Of a DNA stretch of 10,001 nt, positions 1 through 6,013 are shown piece by piece; the first letter of the stretch is position 1; each line of letters opens with the position of its first letter. Position numbers and translations under genes: made by a program. The DNA is from Panacagrimonas sp041635265. Lineage in GTDB: Bacteria > Pseudomonadota > Gammaproteobacteria > Nevskiales > Nevskiaceae. Location: positions 1 to 10,001 of the forward strand of contig JBFJJV010000114.1 in assembly GCA_041635265.1 (NCBI GenBank), read 5' to 3'. The notes under the pieces were generated by a model. The model was not told the DNA's origin, made no database searches, and saw only the letters and a program-made list of their open reading frames with translations.

Positions 1-381
1 GCGCGCTTTGCGCAGACCGACCTTCTTACGCTCAACTTCACGCGCATCGCGGGTGACCAGACCAGCGGCTCGCAGGGACGGACGCAGTGTTTCGTCGTAC
101 TTGAGCAGCGCACGGGTGATGCCGTGACGCACAGCGCCGGCCTGGCCGCTTGGGCCGCCGCCAGCAACGGTGATTTTGATGTCGAAGGTGGTCAGGGCAT
201 CGGCCAGTTCCAGCGGCTGGCGAACCAGCATGCGAGAAGTCTCGCGACCGAAGTAATCTTCGACCGTCTTGCCGTTGATGGTGATGTCGCCCTTGCCGGG
301 GCGCATGAAGACACGGGCAGCGGCGGTCTTGCGACGGCCGGTACCGTAATTCTGTTCTGCAGGTGCTTTAATAGAAGCCAT
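1..381 (-). CDS. rpsI: 30S ribosomal protein S9 (3' end cut by window edge)
   Basis: S9 is a small-subunit ribosomal protein of the 30S head; its C-terminal tail reaches towards the P-site tRNA. The minus strand encodes 127 residues from ATG at 381. Family motifs are visible: YGTGRRKTAAARVF near the start, then NGKTVEDYFGRET, VRQPLELAD, the glycine-rich GGGPSGQAGAVRHGITRA, and VTRDAREVERKKVGLRKAR at the cut end. By comparison with the E. coli protein about eight residues (the RRPQFSKR-like tail) lie beyond position 1. A first stretch of about ten residues (MASIKAPAEQN) is slightly longer than in E. coli. The gene follows rplM after 13 bases, the usual L13-S9 operon, and no promoter is needed between them. 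The AAGG upstream is a weak ribosome site at a long spacing, so coupling to rplM translation is likely (inference). Confidence 0.97.
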   Translation of the reverse strand, partial: MASIKAPAEQNYGTGRRKTAAARVFMRPGKGDITINGKTVEDYFGRETSRMLVRQPLELADALTTFDIKITVAGGGPSGQAGAVRHGITRALLKYDETLRPSLRAAGLVTRDAREVERKKVGLRKAR

Positions 382-394
382 TTGGTTCGTCGCC

Positions 395-832
395 TTAGAT
401 CGTCAGAGTTTGCGGCTGCTGGGCCGTATGCGGATGCTCGGCACCGGCATAAACCTTCAGCTTGCGGTACTGGGCGTAACCCAGCGGGCCTCGGGGCAAC
501 ATGCCCTTGACGGCTTTTTCAATGGCGCGCTCGGGATGCTTCGCGAGCATTTCCTGTAGCGTGGTGCGCTTGATGCCACCCGGATGACCGGTGTGACGCC
601 AATACAACTTGCCCTGCGGACCGTTGAGTTTGTTGCCGGTCACGCGGATCTTTGACGCGTTGATGACGACGATGTAATCGCCGGTATCACAGTGCGGGGT
701 GAACTCGGGCTTGTGCTTACCGCGCAGGCGGCGGGCTACTTCAGAGGCCAATCGGCCAAGTACTTTGCCTTCGGCGTCAATCACGAACCAGTCGCGCTTG
801 ACGTTTTCGGCATTTGCGAAAAACGTGCTCAT
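395..832 (-). CDS. rplM: 50S ribosomal protein L13
   Basis: L13 is an early-assembly protein of the large ribosomal subunit. The 145-residue product has the family's hallmarks: VKRDWFVIDAEGKVLGRLA near the N-terminus, RRLRGKHKPEFTPH, DTGDYIVVINA, the HTGHPGGIK loop, AVKGMLPRGPLG, and the C-terminal RKLKVYAG followed by HTAQQPQ. Length is close to the 142 residues of E. coli L13. I chose ATG at 832 instead of the TTG one codon upstream (835) because the GGGGAG ribosome site lies 6 bases from the ATG and only 3 from the TTG. It is the first gene of the rplM-rpsI operon. In E. coli the pair is reported to be controlled by L13 acting on the mRNA leader; the leader here lies between the start and roughly 900, but I could not identify a defined promoter or operator in it. 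Confidence 0.98.
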   Translation of the reverse strand: MSTFFANAENVKRDWFVIDAEGKVLGRLASEVARRLRGKHKPEFTPHCDTGDYIVVINASKIRVTGNKLNGPQGKLYWRHTGHPGGIKRTTLQEMLAKHPERAIEKAVKGMLPRGPLGYAQYRKLKVYAGAEHPHTAQQPQTLTI

Positions 833-838
833 CAAATG

Positions 839-844
839 CTCCCC
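839..844 (-). promoter_or_regulatory. Ribosome binding site of rplM
   Basis: GGGGAG on the minus strand, 6 bases before ATG at 832. It decides the start in favour of this ATG over the adjacent in-frame TTG at 835. Confidence 0.75.
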
Positions 845-1072
845 TGATAGGGCTTTATAGTTCAGTTGTCACTCGCCAATACCACCGACGGGATCAACTT
901 CGGGCGCGAAGGATAGTGAGCTGCGGCCGTCAACGCAAGCCCATGCAAGGTTTTTCGCCCCAAGATTGGCTCGCCGAGACCGGGCGCCCTGTCCTAGAAC
1001 GGGTTCCTGTTGTGATCCATGGCATCGCTTTACTGCCCGTCCGGCCCGCCGTTTGGCGAGGTAGGGGTGCGT

Positions 1073-1094
1073 TTCCGCGCCGTCAAGCGCGGGA
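1073..1094. repeat. GC-rich hairpin (inverted repeat)
   Basis: CCGCGC at 1075-1080 pairs with GCGCGG at 1087-1092 around a 6-base loop, and the stem extends by a T-G wobble and a T-A pair. It stands just upstream of a second, longer inverted repeat. Its role is unknown; it could be part of a structured transcript or a REP-like element. Confidence 0.45.
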
Positions 1095-1108
1095 CCGGGG
1101 CCGGGACC

Positions 1109-1167
1109 CGCACAAACTTCCCGCCCTCTGTGGGTCCACTCTTAGCGGCGGGAAACCAAATCGTGCG
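1109..1167. repeat. Nested inverted repeat, possible structured RNA
   Basis: Three nested arms line up. CGCAC (1109-1113) pairs with GTGCG (1163-1167). TTCCCGCC (1118-1125) pairs perfectly with GGCGGGAA (1147-1154). GTGG (1130-1133) faces CCAC (1136-1139) at the tip, although a 2-base loop is too tight and only three pairs can form. The CGCAC arm could also pair with GTGCG at 1067-1071, giving an alternative fold. No known RNA family is recognised: I looked for the conserved cores of RNase P, 4.5S and 6S RNA and did not see them. Confidence 0.4.
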
Positions 1168-1378
1168 AAATTCTGGATAAAGCCAAGCACCTCCAGCGCT
1201 TGCACGCTATATCGGAACTGCCGGAGCTTGTCCGCGCGCGCAATGGCTCGAAAGCAGCGCAAGCCAGCCGCTAGGTGTGCAGGCCATATTTCTTTCGCAG
1301 ATAAAGAGTCTGCGACGCGAACTGGGCGATGCGCTGGCAGAGGAAGCGCCCATTCGCAGCGTCTACGACCTTGGCTAA
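1146..1378 (+). pseudogene. Frameshifted coding remnant, possibly DciA/DUF721-like
   Basis: Two short open stretches in different frames read like parts of one protein. From 1146 to 1271 frame 3 gives 42 residues including CEILDKAKHLQRLHAISELP, then stops at TAG 1272-1274. From 1271 to 1375 frame 2 gives LGVQAIFLSQIKSLRREL and then APIRSVYDLG, with stop TAA at 1376-1378. Both have the leucine/alanine/charged composition of real coding sequence, unlike the arginine-serine noise around them. The order (L-x-x-A-x-x-L-x-R-L, later A-S-R-L, then LSQIKSLRREL and IRSV) loosely resembles DUF721/DciA proteins, helicase-loading partners of DnaB, with part of the middle missing. There is no start codon: a stop at 1143-1145 closes the frame upstream. 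The family assignment is a guess; that the stretch once coded is somewhat more likely. Confidence 0.3.
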
Positions 1379-1386
1379 GTGCTGAA

Positions 1387-1399
1387 TTCCGAATCGGAA
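1387..1399. repeat. 13-base palindrome TTCCGA-A-TCGGAA
   Basis: A perfect 6-base inverted repeat around a single A, lying just behind the end of the coding remnant and about 140 bases before the ferredoxin start. It has the form of a repressor operator but no known regulator site is recognised. It could equally be a chance palindrome. Confidence 0.4.
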
Positions 1400-1412
1400 G
1401 GAATCTGAACCG

Positions 1413-1443
1413 GCCTGAGAGCAGCTCTCGGCAGTCGTTTTTT
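1413..1443 (+). terminator. Possible rho-independent terminator
   Basis: GCC (1413-1415) and GAGAGC (1417-1422) pair with GCTCTC (1424-1429) and GGC (1430-1432), leaving one bulged T and a small loop at the centre. Six T follow at 1438-1443, but 5 bases separate stem and T-run, which is longer than ideal. On the plus strand it would end a transcript crossing the remnant at 1146-1378 and insulate the ferredoxin gene. Confidence 0.4.
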
Positions 1444-1538
1444 CAGCCTGGATTGCGTACTCTGCGCGCCGCAGATACGGGCACAGTGACTAGGCAGGCC
1501 CGGATCCTTCCCATTACCCCTCTAATAAAGACTCCGAT

Positions 1539-1859
1539 ATGCCGAAGATTATTTTCGTCGAAGCCGATGGCACCGAGCATCGCGTTGACGCGCCGCTCAA
1601 TGAGACCGTCATGCAGGTTGCCACCAGCCATATGATTCCGGGCATCCTCGCCGACTGTGGTGGCAGCTGCACCTGCGCGACCTGTCACTGCTATGTGGAT
1701 GCGCGCTGGTCGGACAAGATTCCACCTGCAGGCGAGGATGAGAAAGACATGCTCGAAGGCGCGATCGACCCGGACGAAACCAGCCGCCTGACCTGCCAGA
1801 TCCATGTCACCGAAGAACTGGAAGGTGCGATTTTCAAGATTCCTGAGTCCCAATACTGA
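1539..1859 (+). CDS. 2Fe-2S ferredoxin, adrenodoxin/putidaredoxin type
   Basis: A small soluble electron carrier of 106 residues. The four expected cluster ligands are C40, C46 and C49 in the motif CGGSCTCATCHC, and C86 in SRLTCQI, giving the C-x5-C-x2-C spacing of adrenodoxin, putidaredoxin and bacterial P450-partner ferredoxins. The opening MPKIIFVEADGTEH, the DEKDMLEGA helix and the ending IPESQ also fit that class. Two further cysteines, C44 and C51, sit in the motif; E. coli Isc ferredoxin has cysteines at equivalent places, so a role in Fe-S cluster assembly cannot be ruled out. No P450, ferredoxin reductase or isc genes lie nearby, so the partner is unknown. No good Shine-Dalgarno is seen before ATG 1539. 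The gene stops 9 bases before the kdsB stop on the opposite strand, with no terminator between. Confidence 0.93.
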   Translation: MPKIIFVEADGTEHRVDAPLNETVMQVATSHMIPGILADCGGSCTCATCHCYVDARWSDKIPPAGEDEKDMLEGAIDPDETSRLTCQIHVTEELEGAIFKIPESQY

Positions 1860-1868
1860 GGACGCCAG

Positions 1869-2636
1869 CTAAGCGCCTCTTTTGAGTGCTGCCTCGATCG
1901 CTTTCAGATCTTCTTCGGTATCGACACCGCGCGGCGGCGGGTTTTGCGTCACCCCAACACGGATACGCAAGCCGTGCTGCAGGGCGCGAAGCTGCTCGAG
2001 TGCCTCGCACTGCTCCAGCTCCGCCGGTGCTAATTCGCTGAACTGCCGCAGGCTGCCGACGCGATAGGCGTACAGGCCAATGTGGCGATAAGCCAGATGT
2101 TCGGGCATGTGCTGCTCGCGCATCTCTGGCTTGATGGCGTCGCGCTTCCAGGGAATCGGCGCGCGCGAAAAATACAGCGCATAGCCCCGTCGATCCATCA
2201 CCAGCTTGACCACATTTGGATTCAACCATTCTTCGGCTGAATGAATGGGGTGACACAGGGTCGCGATATCGGCACTGGCGTCATCGACCAGCATCTGCGC
2301 GGCCTCGCGCACCAGTGCCGGCGGCATCAGGGGCTCATCACCCTGCAGATTGACGACGATCGCGTCCTTGGGCCAAGCCTCGATTCGGGCGATCTCGTGG
2401 GCCCGATCCGTACCTGATTCGTGGGAGGCTGAGGTCATCCGCACCTCGGCACCAAAACCCCGCCCCACCTTGAGCACCTGATCATCATCTGCGGCGATGA
2501 TCACCTGCTCGGCCCCGCATCTGCGCGCGGCTTCCCAGACATGCTGTACCAGCGGTTTGCCCGCCACCAGACGCAGTACTTTTTGCGGCAAACGGCTGGA
2601 CCCCAGCCGTGCCGGGATGACGATCTTGAAACTCAC
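1869..2636 (-). CDS. kdsB: 3-deoxy-manno-octulosonate cytidylyltransferase (CMP-KDO synthetase)
   Basis: This cytoplasmic enzyme joins KDO to CMP from CTP, activating it for transfer to lipid A in LPS inner-core synthesis. The 255-residue product matches E. coli KdsB throughout: the nucleotide-binding opening IPARLGSSRLPQK (7-19), MTSASHESGTDR (67-78), VNLQGDEP (95-102, the metal/nucleotide loop), NPNVVKLV (139-146), GYALYFSRAPIPW (151-163), RHIGLYAYR (184-192) and GVDTEEDL near the end. The start is GTG at 2636, which gives the same N-terminus as E. coli (MSF) and overlaps the stop of the preceding Trm112 gene as GTGA. It is the last gene of the lipid A operon. No clear Shine-Dalgarno is visible, so translation is probably coupled to the upstream gene (inference). 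Confidence 0.97.
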   Translation of the reverse strand: MSFKIVIPARLGSSRLPQKVLRLVAGKPLVQHVWEAARRCGAEQVIIAADDDQVLKVGRGFGAEVRMTSASHESGTDRAHEIARIEAWPKDAIVVNLQGDEPLMPPALVREAAQMLVDDASADIATLCHPIHSAEEWLNPNVVKLVMDRRGYALYFSRAPIPWKRDAIKPEMREQHMPEHLAYRHIGLYAYRVGSLRQFSELAPAELEQCEALEQLRALQHGLRIRVGVTQNPPPRGVDTEEDLKAIEAALKRGA

Positions 2637-2818
2637 CCCAGTTCTTCTGTGCTCAGGGTTCGCGCCTCGTCCTCAAGCATGACGGGGATGCCGTCTCGCA
2701 CCGGATAGGCCAGTCGCGAAGCGCGGCACCACAGCTCGTTCTTGTCCTCATGCCATTCCAGCGGCGCCTTGGTCACGGGGCACACAAGGATGTCGAGTAA
2801 TTGTTTGTCCAGCATCAT
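2633..2818 (-). CDS. Trm112/YcaR family small protein
   Basis: A 61-residue protein resembling E. coli YcaR, a bacterial Trm112-like family member whose gene usually lies between lpxK and kdsB. Conserved parts are LLDILVCPVTKAPLEW (8-23), LAYPVRDGIPVMLEDEAR (36-53) and a short charged tail. Its role in bacteria is not well settled; eukaryotic Trm112 is a small zinc-binding activator of methyltransferases. Here only the first cysteine of the canonical CPxC is kept (CPVT, threonine in the second place) and one more cysteine follows at 31, so classical four-cysteine zinc binding is unlikely. Some proteobacterial relatives also have CPxTK, so this is probably not damage. A good ribosome site, GAGGA at 2826-2830, lies 7 bases before the first of two adjacent ATGs, supporting 2818. 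The ATG overlaps the lpxK stop as ATGA. Confidence 0.93.
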   Translation of the reverse strand: MMLDKQLLDILVCPVTKAPLEWHEDKNELWCRASRLAYPVRDGIPVMLEDEARTLSTEELG

Positions 2819-3813
2819 CGATTTTTCCTCAACGCAAGACAGGATTGTTGCACAAGCTCTATCCCCTCCTCATCAATTTCCACACTGACCGGCACGCTGA
2901 AATGGCGGCCGTCGGCAAAGGCGCGGCACTTGATGGCGTCTTTTTCGGTCATCAGTACCGCCATATCGTCATTGAAGCGCACGTCTTCGGCCTCGTAGGG
3001 GTGATGGTCCGGAAACACATGCGGGACGAACTCGATGCCCGACTGCCGCAGGGAATTGAGAAAGCGCGAAGGATTGCCGATTCCGACGACGGCATGCACG
3101 GGCGCATGACGAAAGCTGGCCAGCTTGCGGCGCTCTGCGCTATAGATATCCACCGCTTCATCTGTTTCAAGCCGCATGTTTATCCGTCCCGGGTGCGCGA
3201 GTTCAAACGCGCCGCCGTTGACGATGACCAGTGGAATTTCATTCAGACGCGTCGGCAGCTCGCGCAAGGGACCGGCAGGAATCTGCGCGCCATTGCCAAA
3301 GCCGCGTCGACCATCGACCACACAGATCTCCAGATCACGTGCAAGCCGGTAGTGCTGCAGGCCATCGTCGGCTACCAGCACATCCACTTCACCCGCCTCA
3401 ATCAAGGCCCGTGCTGCCCGCACACGATTTGCGTCGACCATGACCGGGACGCCGGTATGCAAGGCGATCAGCAGGGGTTCATCACCACACTCGGCGGTCG
3501 GAGAATCCTGGCTGACACGATAGGGATAAGCCGCCGCCTTGCCGCCGTAGCCGCGCGAGATCACACCGGGACGAAAGCCCCAGGACTGAAGCCGCTGTAC
3601 CAGCCAGATCGTGAACGGCGTTTTTCCAGTACCGCCGACGCTGATATTGCCGACGACGATGACCGGCAAGTTCAGTTTCTCGGCAGACGATTGCAGGTAG
3701 CGACGGCGTAGCGAAGCGACGGCGCCGAAAGCCTTGCCCAGAGGCCGCAATAAAAACGGTGGGCTTTCATCCGAATACCAGCGCTGTTCAATCCCCTTCT
3801 GCATCAACGTCAC
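2815..3813 (-). CDS. lpxK: Tetraacyldisaccharide 4'-kinase
   Basis: LpxK phosphorylates the 4' position of the tetraacyldisaccharide-1-phosphate precursor to give lipid IVA, at the inner face of the cytoplasmic membrane. The 332-residue product has the N-terminal hydrophobic/basic region (WYSDESPPFLLRPLG), a Walker A loop GNISVGGTGKTP (55-66), VISRGYGGK (84-92), GDEPLLIA (110-117), VADDGLQHYRLARD (147-160), VVDGRRGFGNG (165-175) and PAGPLRE (179-185), and ends with the TEKDAIKC segment; length is typical. The start is taken as GTG 3813, overlapping the msbA stop as GTGA; ATG 3804, three codons on, is the alternative, and no Shine-Dalgarno separates the two. It lies between the flippase gene and the KDO-activation gene, consistent with one lipid A operon. 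Confidence 0.96.
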   Translation of the reverse strand: MTLMQKGIEQRWYSDESPPFLLRPLGKAFGAVASLRRRYLQSSAEKLNLPVIVVGNISVGGTGKTPFTIWLVQRLQSWGFRPGVISRGYGGKAAAYPYRVSQDSPTAECGDEPLLIALHTGVPVMVDANRVRAARALIEAGEVDVLVADDGLQHYRLARDLEICVVDGRRGFGNGAQIPAGPLRELPTRLNEIPLVIVNGGAFELAHPGRINMRLETDEAVDIYSAERRKLASFRHAPVHAVVGIGNPSRFLNSLRQSGIEFVPHVFPDHHPYEAEDVRFNDDMAVLMTEKDAIKCRAFADGRHFSVPVSVEIDEEGIELVQQSCLALRKNR

Positions 3814-5582
3814 TGTGGAGATGAACTGCTATCTTGAAACTGCATGCGGTGCAGGGCGGCGTAATGCCCGTCAAGCGCAAGCAGGTCTTCGTGTCCGCCC
3901 TGTTCGATGATGCTCCCGTCCTGCATGACGACGATCAGGTCGGCATTCTGAATAGTCGACAGACGGTGGGCAATCACCAAGGTCGTGCGGCCGGCCACCA
4001 GGCGCTCCAGCGCGGCCTGAATCAATCGCTCGGACTCGGTGTCCAGTGCCGAGGTGGCCTCATCCAGAATCAGGATCGGCGCGTTCTTGAGCAAGGCTCG
4101 GGCAATCGCCACACGCTGACGCTGACCGCCGGACAGACTAGCTCCGTTCGGCCCTAGCGGGGTCTGCAAACCTTGCGGCAGCTTTTCAATAAATTCCCAG
4201 GCATTGGCCAGCCGGGCCGCCTCGATGATCCCTGCCTCATCCGGCAGAGGATTCAGGCCATAGGCAATGTTTTCTGCCACGGTGGCGTCGAACAAGCGCA
4301 CCTGCTGGTCAACCAGGGCAATCTGCGCGCGTAGGCGATCGACTGGATAGTCGCGCAGGTCATGACCATCCAGCAGAATGGCGCCCTGATCGGGGTCATA
4401 AAAACGCGGCACCAGTGACAGCAGCGTGGATTTCCCTGAGCCCGAGCGACCGACAAAGGCAACCGTCTGCCCCGCCGTCACCTTGACTGAGATTCCCTTG
4501 AGCGCCTCCGGCAGATCGTCGCGGTAGCTGAAGTGCAGATTCGAGAATTCCACATTGCCCTGAGCGCGCTGCAGCGGTCTGTCACCGCCCATGGGCTCTC
4601 GGGCTTCTGACATCAGCCGGAACAGATCCGTCGCCGCGGCAATTCCGCGTTGAAGCTTCTCGTTGACGTTGCCCAAGGTGCGAATCGGATTAAGCAGGGC
4701 CAGCATGGCGCCGACAAAGGAAACGAAGGTGCCGGGCGTGATCACCTTCAACATCTCCGGCTGGGTCGCCACATACACAATGGCTGCCACTGCCCAGGCT
4801 GCGATGAATTGAATCAGTGCATCACTACCCGACTTGGTGGCCACGATCTTCATCGCCAGTTGCCGCGCGCGCTCGTTGATCTTCTCGAAACGACTGCGTT
4901 CATAGTCCTGCGCGTTATGAATCTTGACCACGCGTTGACCATTGATGGTTTCGTCAGAGGCCTGGGTGACGATGCCCATGTTCTCCTGAATTCGTCCCGA
5001 CACTTTGCGAAAGCGGCGCGATACATAGGTCACAATCACCGCAATCAGTGGTGCGACCAACATGGTGAAGACTGCAAGTTGAACGTTGAGCCAGAACATC
5101 AGGCCGATCAGGCCGATCACGGTCAGGCCGTCCTTGATGATGGCGGTCAGCGCCGTCGTCGCGGCCTCGGCGACTTGCTCGACGTGAAAGGTCAGGCGAG
5201 CGATGAGATGACCGCTGCTGTAGCGGTCATAAAAGCGCGTAGGCATGCACAGCAGATAGTCGAACAGCTCGGCGCGTAATGTCTTGACCACATTGCGCGC
5301 AATCCATGACATGCCGTAAGTCGCGAGAAAGGTGGAAAAGCCGCGGGCCAGAAACAGCGCCACAATGACCCAGGGCATCCAGCGAATCACGGCCGGGTCT
5401 TTTTCCACGAAGCTGCCGTCCAGCAGCGGCTTCATCAGACTCATGAAACCGACCTCGGTGGCAGCAACGATGGCCATGCCGATCGTCGCCGCCAAAAAGA
5501 CGGGCCAGTGCGGCAGGGAAAAGCTCAGCAGACGCTTGTAGACCGTCAGCGGGCGGTAATCGGAGAGGGGCTCAAAACTCAT
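3810..5582 (-). CDS. msbA: Lipid A export ABC transporter, ATP-binding/permease protein MsbA
   Basis: MsbA is a homodimeric half-transporter that flips core-lipid A from the inner to the outer face of the inner membrane using ATP. Counting from the chosen start, the 590 residues have about six membrane spans in the first 310 (TM1 near 26-48, TM2 near 69-90, TM3-4 near 146-190, TM5-6 near 255-300). The ATPase domain shows Walker A GRSGSGKST (378-386), Q-loop glutamine near 426, signature LSGGQ (483-487), Walker B ILILDEATSALD (503-514, glutamate 508) and H-loop histidine 539. The open frame continues 34 codons upstream to 5684, but ATG 5582 (MSFEPLSDYRPLTVYKRLL) fits family length and leaves an intergenic region for the divergent HIT gene. 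No good Shine-Dalgarno precedes 5582. It is the first gene of the operon with lpxK, Trm112 and kdsB. Confidence 0.96.
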   Translation of the reverse strand: MSFEPLSDYRPLTVYKRLLSFSLPHWPVFLAATIGMAIVAATEVGFMSLMKPLLDGSFVEKDPAVIRWMPWVIVALFLARGFSTFLATYGMSWIARNVVKTLRAELFDYLLCMPTRFYDRYSSGHLIARLTFHVEQVAEAATTALTAIIKDGLTVIGLIGLMFWLNVQLAVFTMLVAPLIAVIVTYVSRRFRKVSGRIQENMGIVTQASDETINGQRVVKIHNAQDYERSRFEKINERARQLAMKIVATKSGSDALIQFIAAWAVAAIVYVATQPEMLKVITPGTFVSFVGAMLALLNPIRTLGNVNEKLQRGIAAATDLFRLMSEAREPMGGDRPLQRAQGNVEFSNLHFSYRDDLPEALKGISVKVTAGQTVAFVGRSGSGKSTLLSLVPRFYDPDQGAILLDGHDLRDYPVDRLRAQIALVDQQVRLFDATVAENIAYGLNPLPDEAGIIEAARLANAWEFIEKLPQGLQTPLGPNGASLSGGQRQRVAIARALLKNAPILILDEATSALDTESERLIQAALERLVAGRTTLVIAHRLSTIQNADLIVVMQDGSIIEQGGHEDLLALDGHYAALHRMQFQDSSSSPQ

Positions 5583-5611
5583 GCTGAGCGCATGGTAGCA
5601 ATACCAGCGCG

Positions 5612-5639
5612 CTGTCATAGAAAATGCATCGCGTAGAAT
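5612..5639 (+). promoter_or_regulatory. Candidate sigma-70 promoter of the HIT gene
   Basis: CTGTCA (5612-5617, 4 of 6 to TTGACA) and TAGAAT (5634-5639, 5 of 6 to TATAAT) are separated by 16 bases in the 86-base region between msbA and the HIT gene. Transcription would start near 5646, giving a leader of about 23 bases. For the divergent msbA no equally good pair was seen. Confidence 0.4.
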
Positions 5640-5668
5640 CAGCCAATACTCGTTATCAGGGACGCCGC

Positions 5669-6013
5669 ATGGCCGACAAAACACTGTTTGAAAAAATCAT
5701 CGATCGCGAGATTCCGGGCGACATCGTGCACGAAGACGACAAGTGCATCGTCATCAAGGACATCAATCCCGCCGCCCCTACCCATTTGCTGGTGATCCCG
5801 CGCAAGCCGATACCGCGACTGATCGACGCCAGTGCTGAAGATCAGAACCTGTTAGGACATCTGCTGTTGGTGGCGGGCAAGGTCGCCCACGCAGCCGGTT
5901 GCGGCGACGCCTTCAGGCTGGCTATCAATAACGGGGCCGAGGCCGGTCAAAGCGTGTTCCATCTGCATCTGCATGTGATGGGCGGGCGTCCCCTGAAGTG
6001 GCCGCCGGGTTGA
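5669..6013 (+). CDS. HIT family protein (HinT-like purine nucleoside phosphoramidase)
   Basis: A 114-residue histidine-triad protein. The triad is H98-L-H100-L-H102-V-M in the stretch FHLHLHVMGGRP. Other family marks are TLFEKIIDREIPGDIVHEDD (5-24), INPAAPTHLLVIPRKPIP (32-49) and RLAINNGAEAGQSVFH (83-98). HinT enzymes hydrolyse AMP-lysine, AMP-alanine and other nucleoside phosphoramidates; the physiological substrate is uncertain, and their loss is mild in bacteria studied. ATG 5669 is chosen because AGGGA (5658-5662) lies 6 bases before it and MADKTLFEKI is the family's usual opening; the frame is open 15 codons further up, without support. It is a single-gene unit, divergent from msbA, and its TGA abuts the alr stop on the other strand with no base between. 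Confidence 0.95.
   Translation: MADKTLFEKIIDREIPGDIVHEDDKCIVIKDINPAAPTHLLVIPRKPIPRLIDASAEDQNLLGHLLLVAGKVAHAAGCGDAFRLAINNGAEAGQSVFHLHLHVMGGRPLKWPPG

Larger units (their letters stand above)
845..1538. other. Long stretch without an intact gene
   Basis: The region between the divergently transcribed rplM (minus) and ferredoxin (plus) has no convincing intact gene. The longest open frame (plus strand from 814) reads as arginine/serine-rich low-quality sequence that runs into the ferredoxin in another frame. A small plus-strand frame at 1019-1180 (53 residues from ATG, beginning MASLYCPSGPP) matches no family I know. What can be seen: GC-rich inverted repeats at 1067-1167, a frameshifted coding remnant at 1146-1378, palindromes at 1387-1399 and 1417-1429, and a possible terminator ending at 1443. 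The promoters of rplM and of the ferredoxin must lie here, unless the latter is read from further upstream. No pair of -35 and -10 boxes was clear enough to name for either. Confidence 0.6.

Noticed and set aside
1387..1412. GGAAGGAA resembling the core of 4.5S SRP RNA
   Set aside because: The surrounding conserved bases and the long pairing arms of 4.5S RNA are missing; the match is to a few bases only.
814..1635. 273-codon plus-strand open frame covering the gap and the ferredoxin start
   Set aside because: Its translation is arginine/serine-rich without motifs, it overlaps rplM and the ferredoxin in another frame, and open frames of this kind are common in GC-rich DNA.
2633..2818. Loss of a zinc cysteine in the Trm112-like protein (CPVT) as a sign of decay
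   Set aside because: Proteobacterial relatives are known with CPxTK in this place and the rest of the protein is well conserved.
2845..3711. 288-codon plus-strand open frame antisense to lpxK
   Set aside because: It mirrors the third-position bias of lpxK, has no recognisable motif, and lpxK on the other strand is certain.
4650..5279. 209-codon plus-strand open frame antisense to msbA
   Set aside because: It is a shadow of the msbA membrane domain with no motif or ribosome site.
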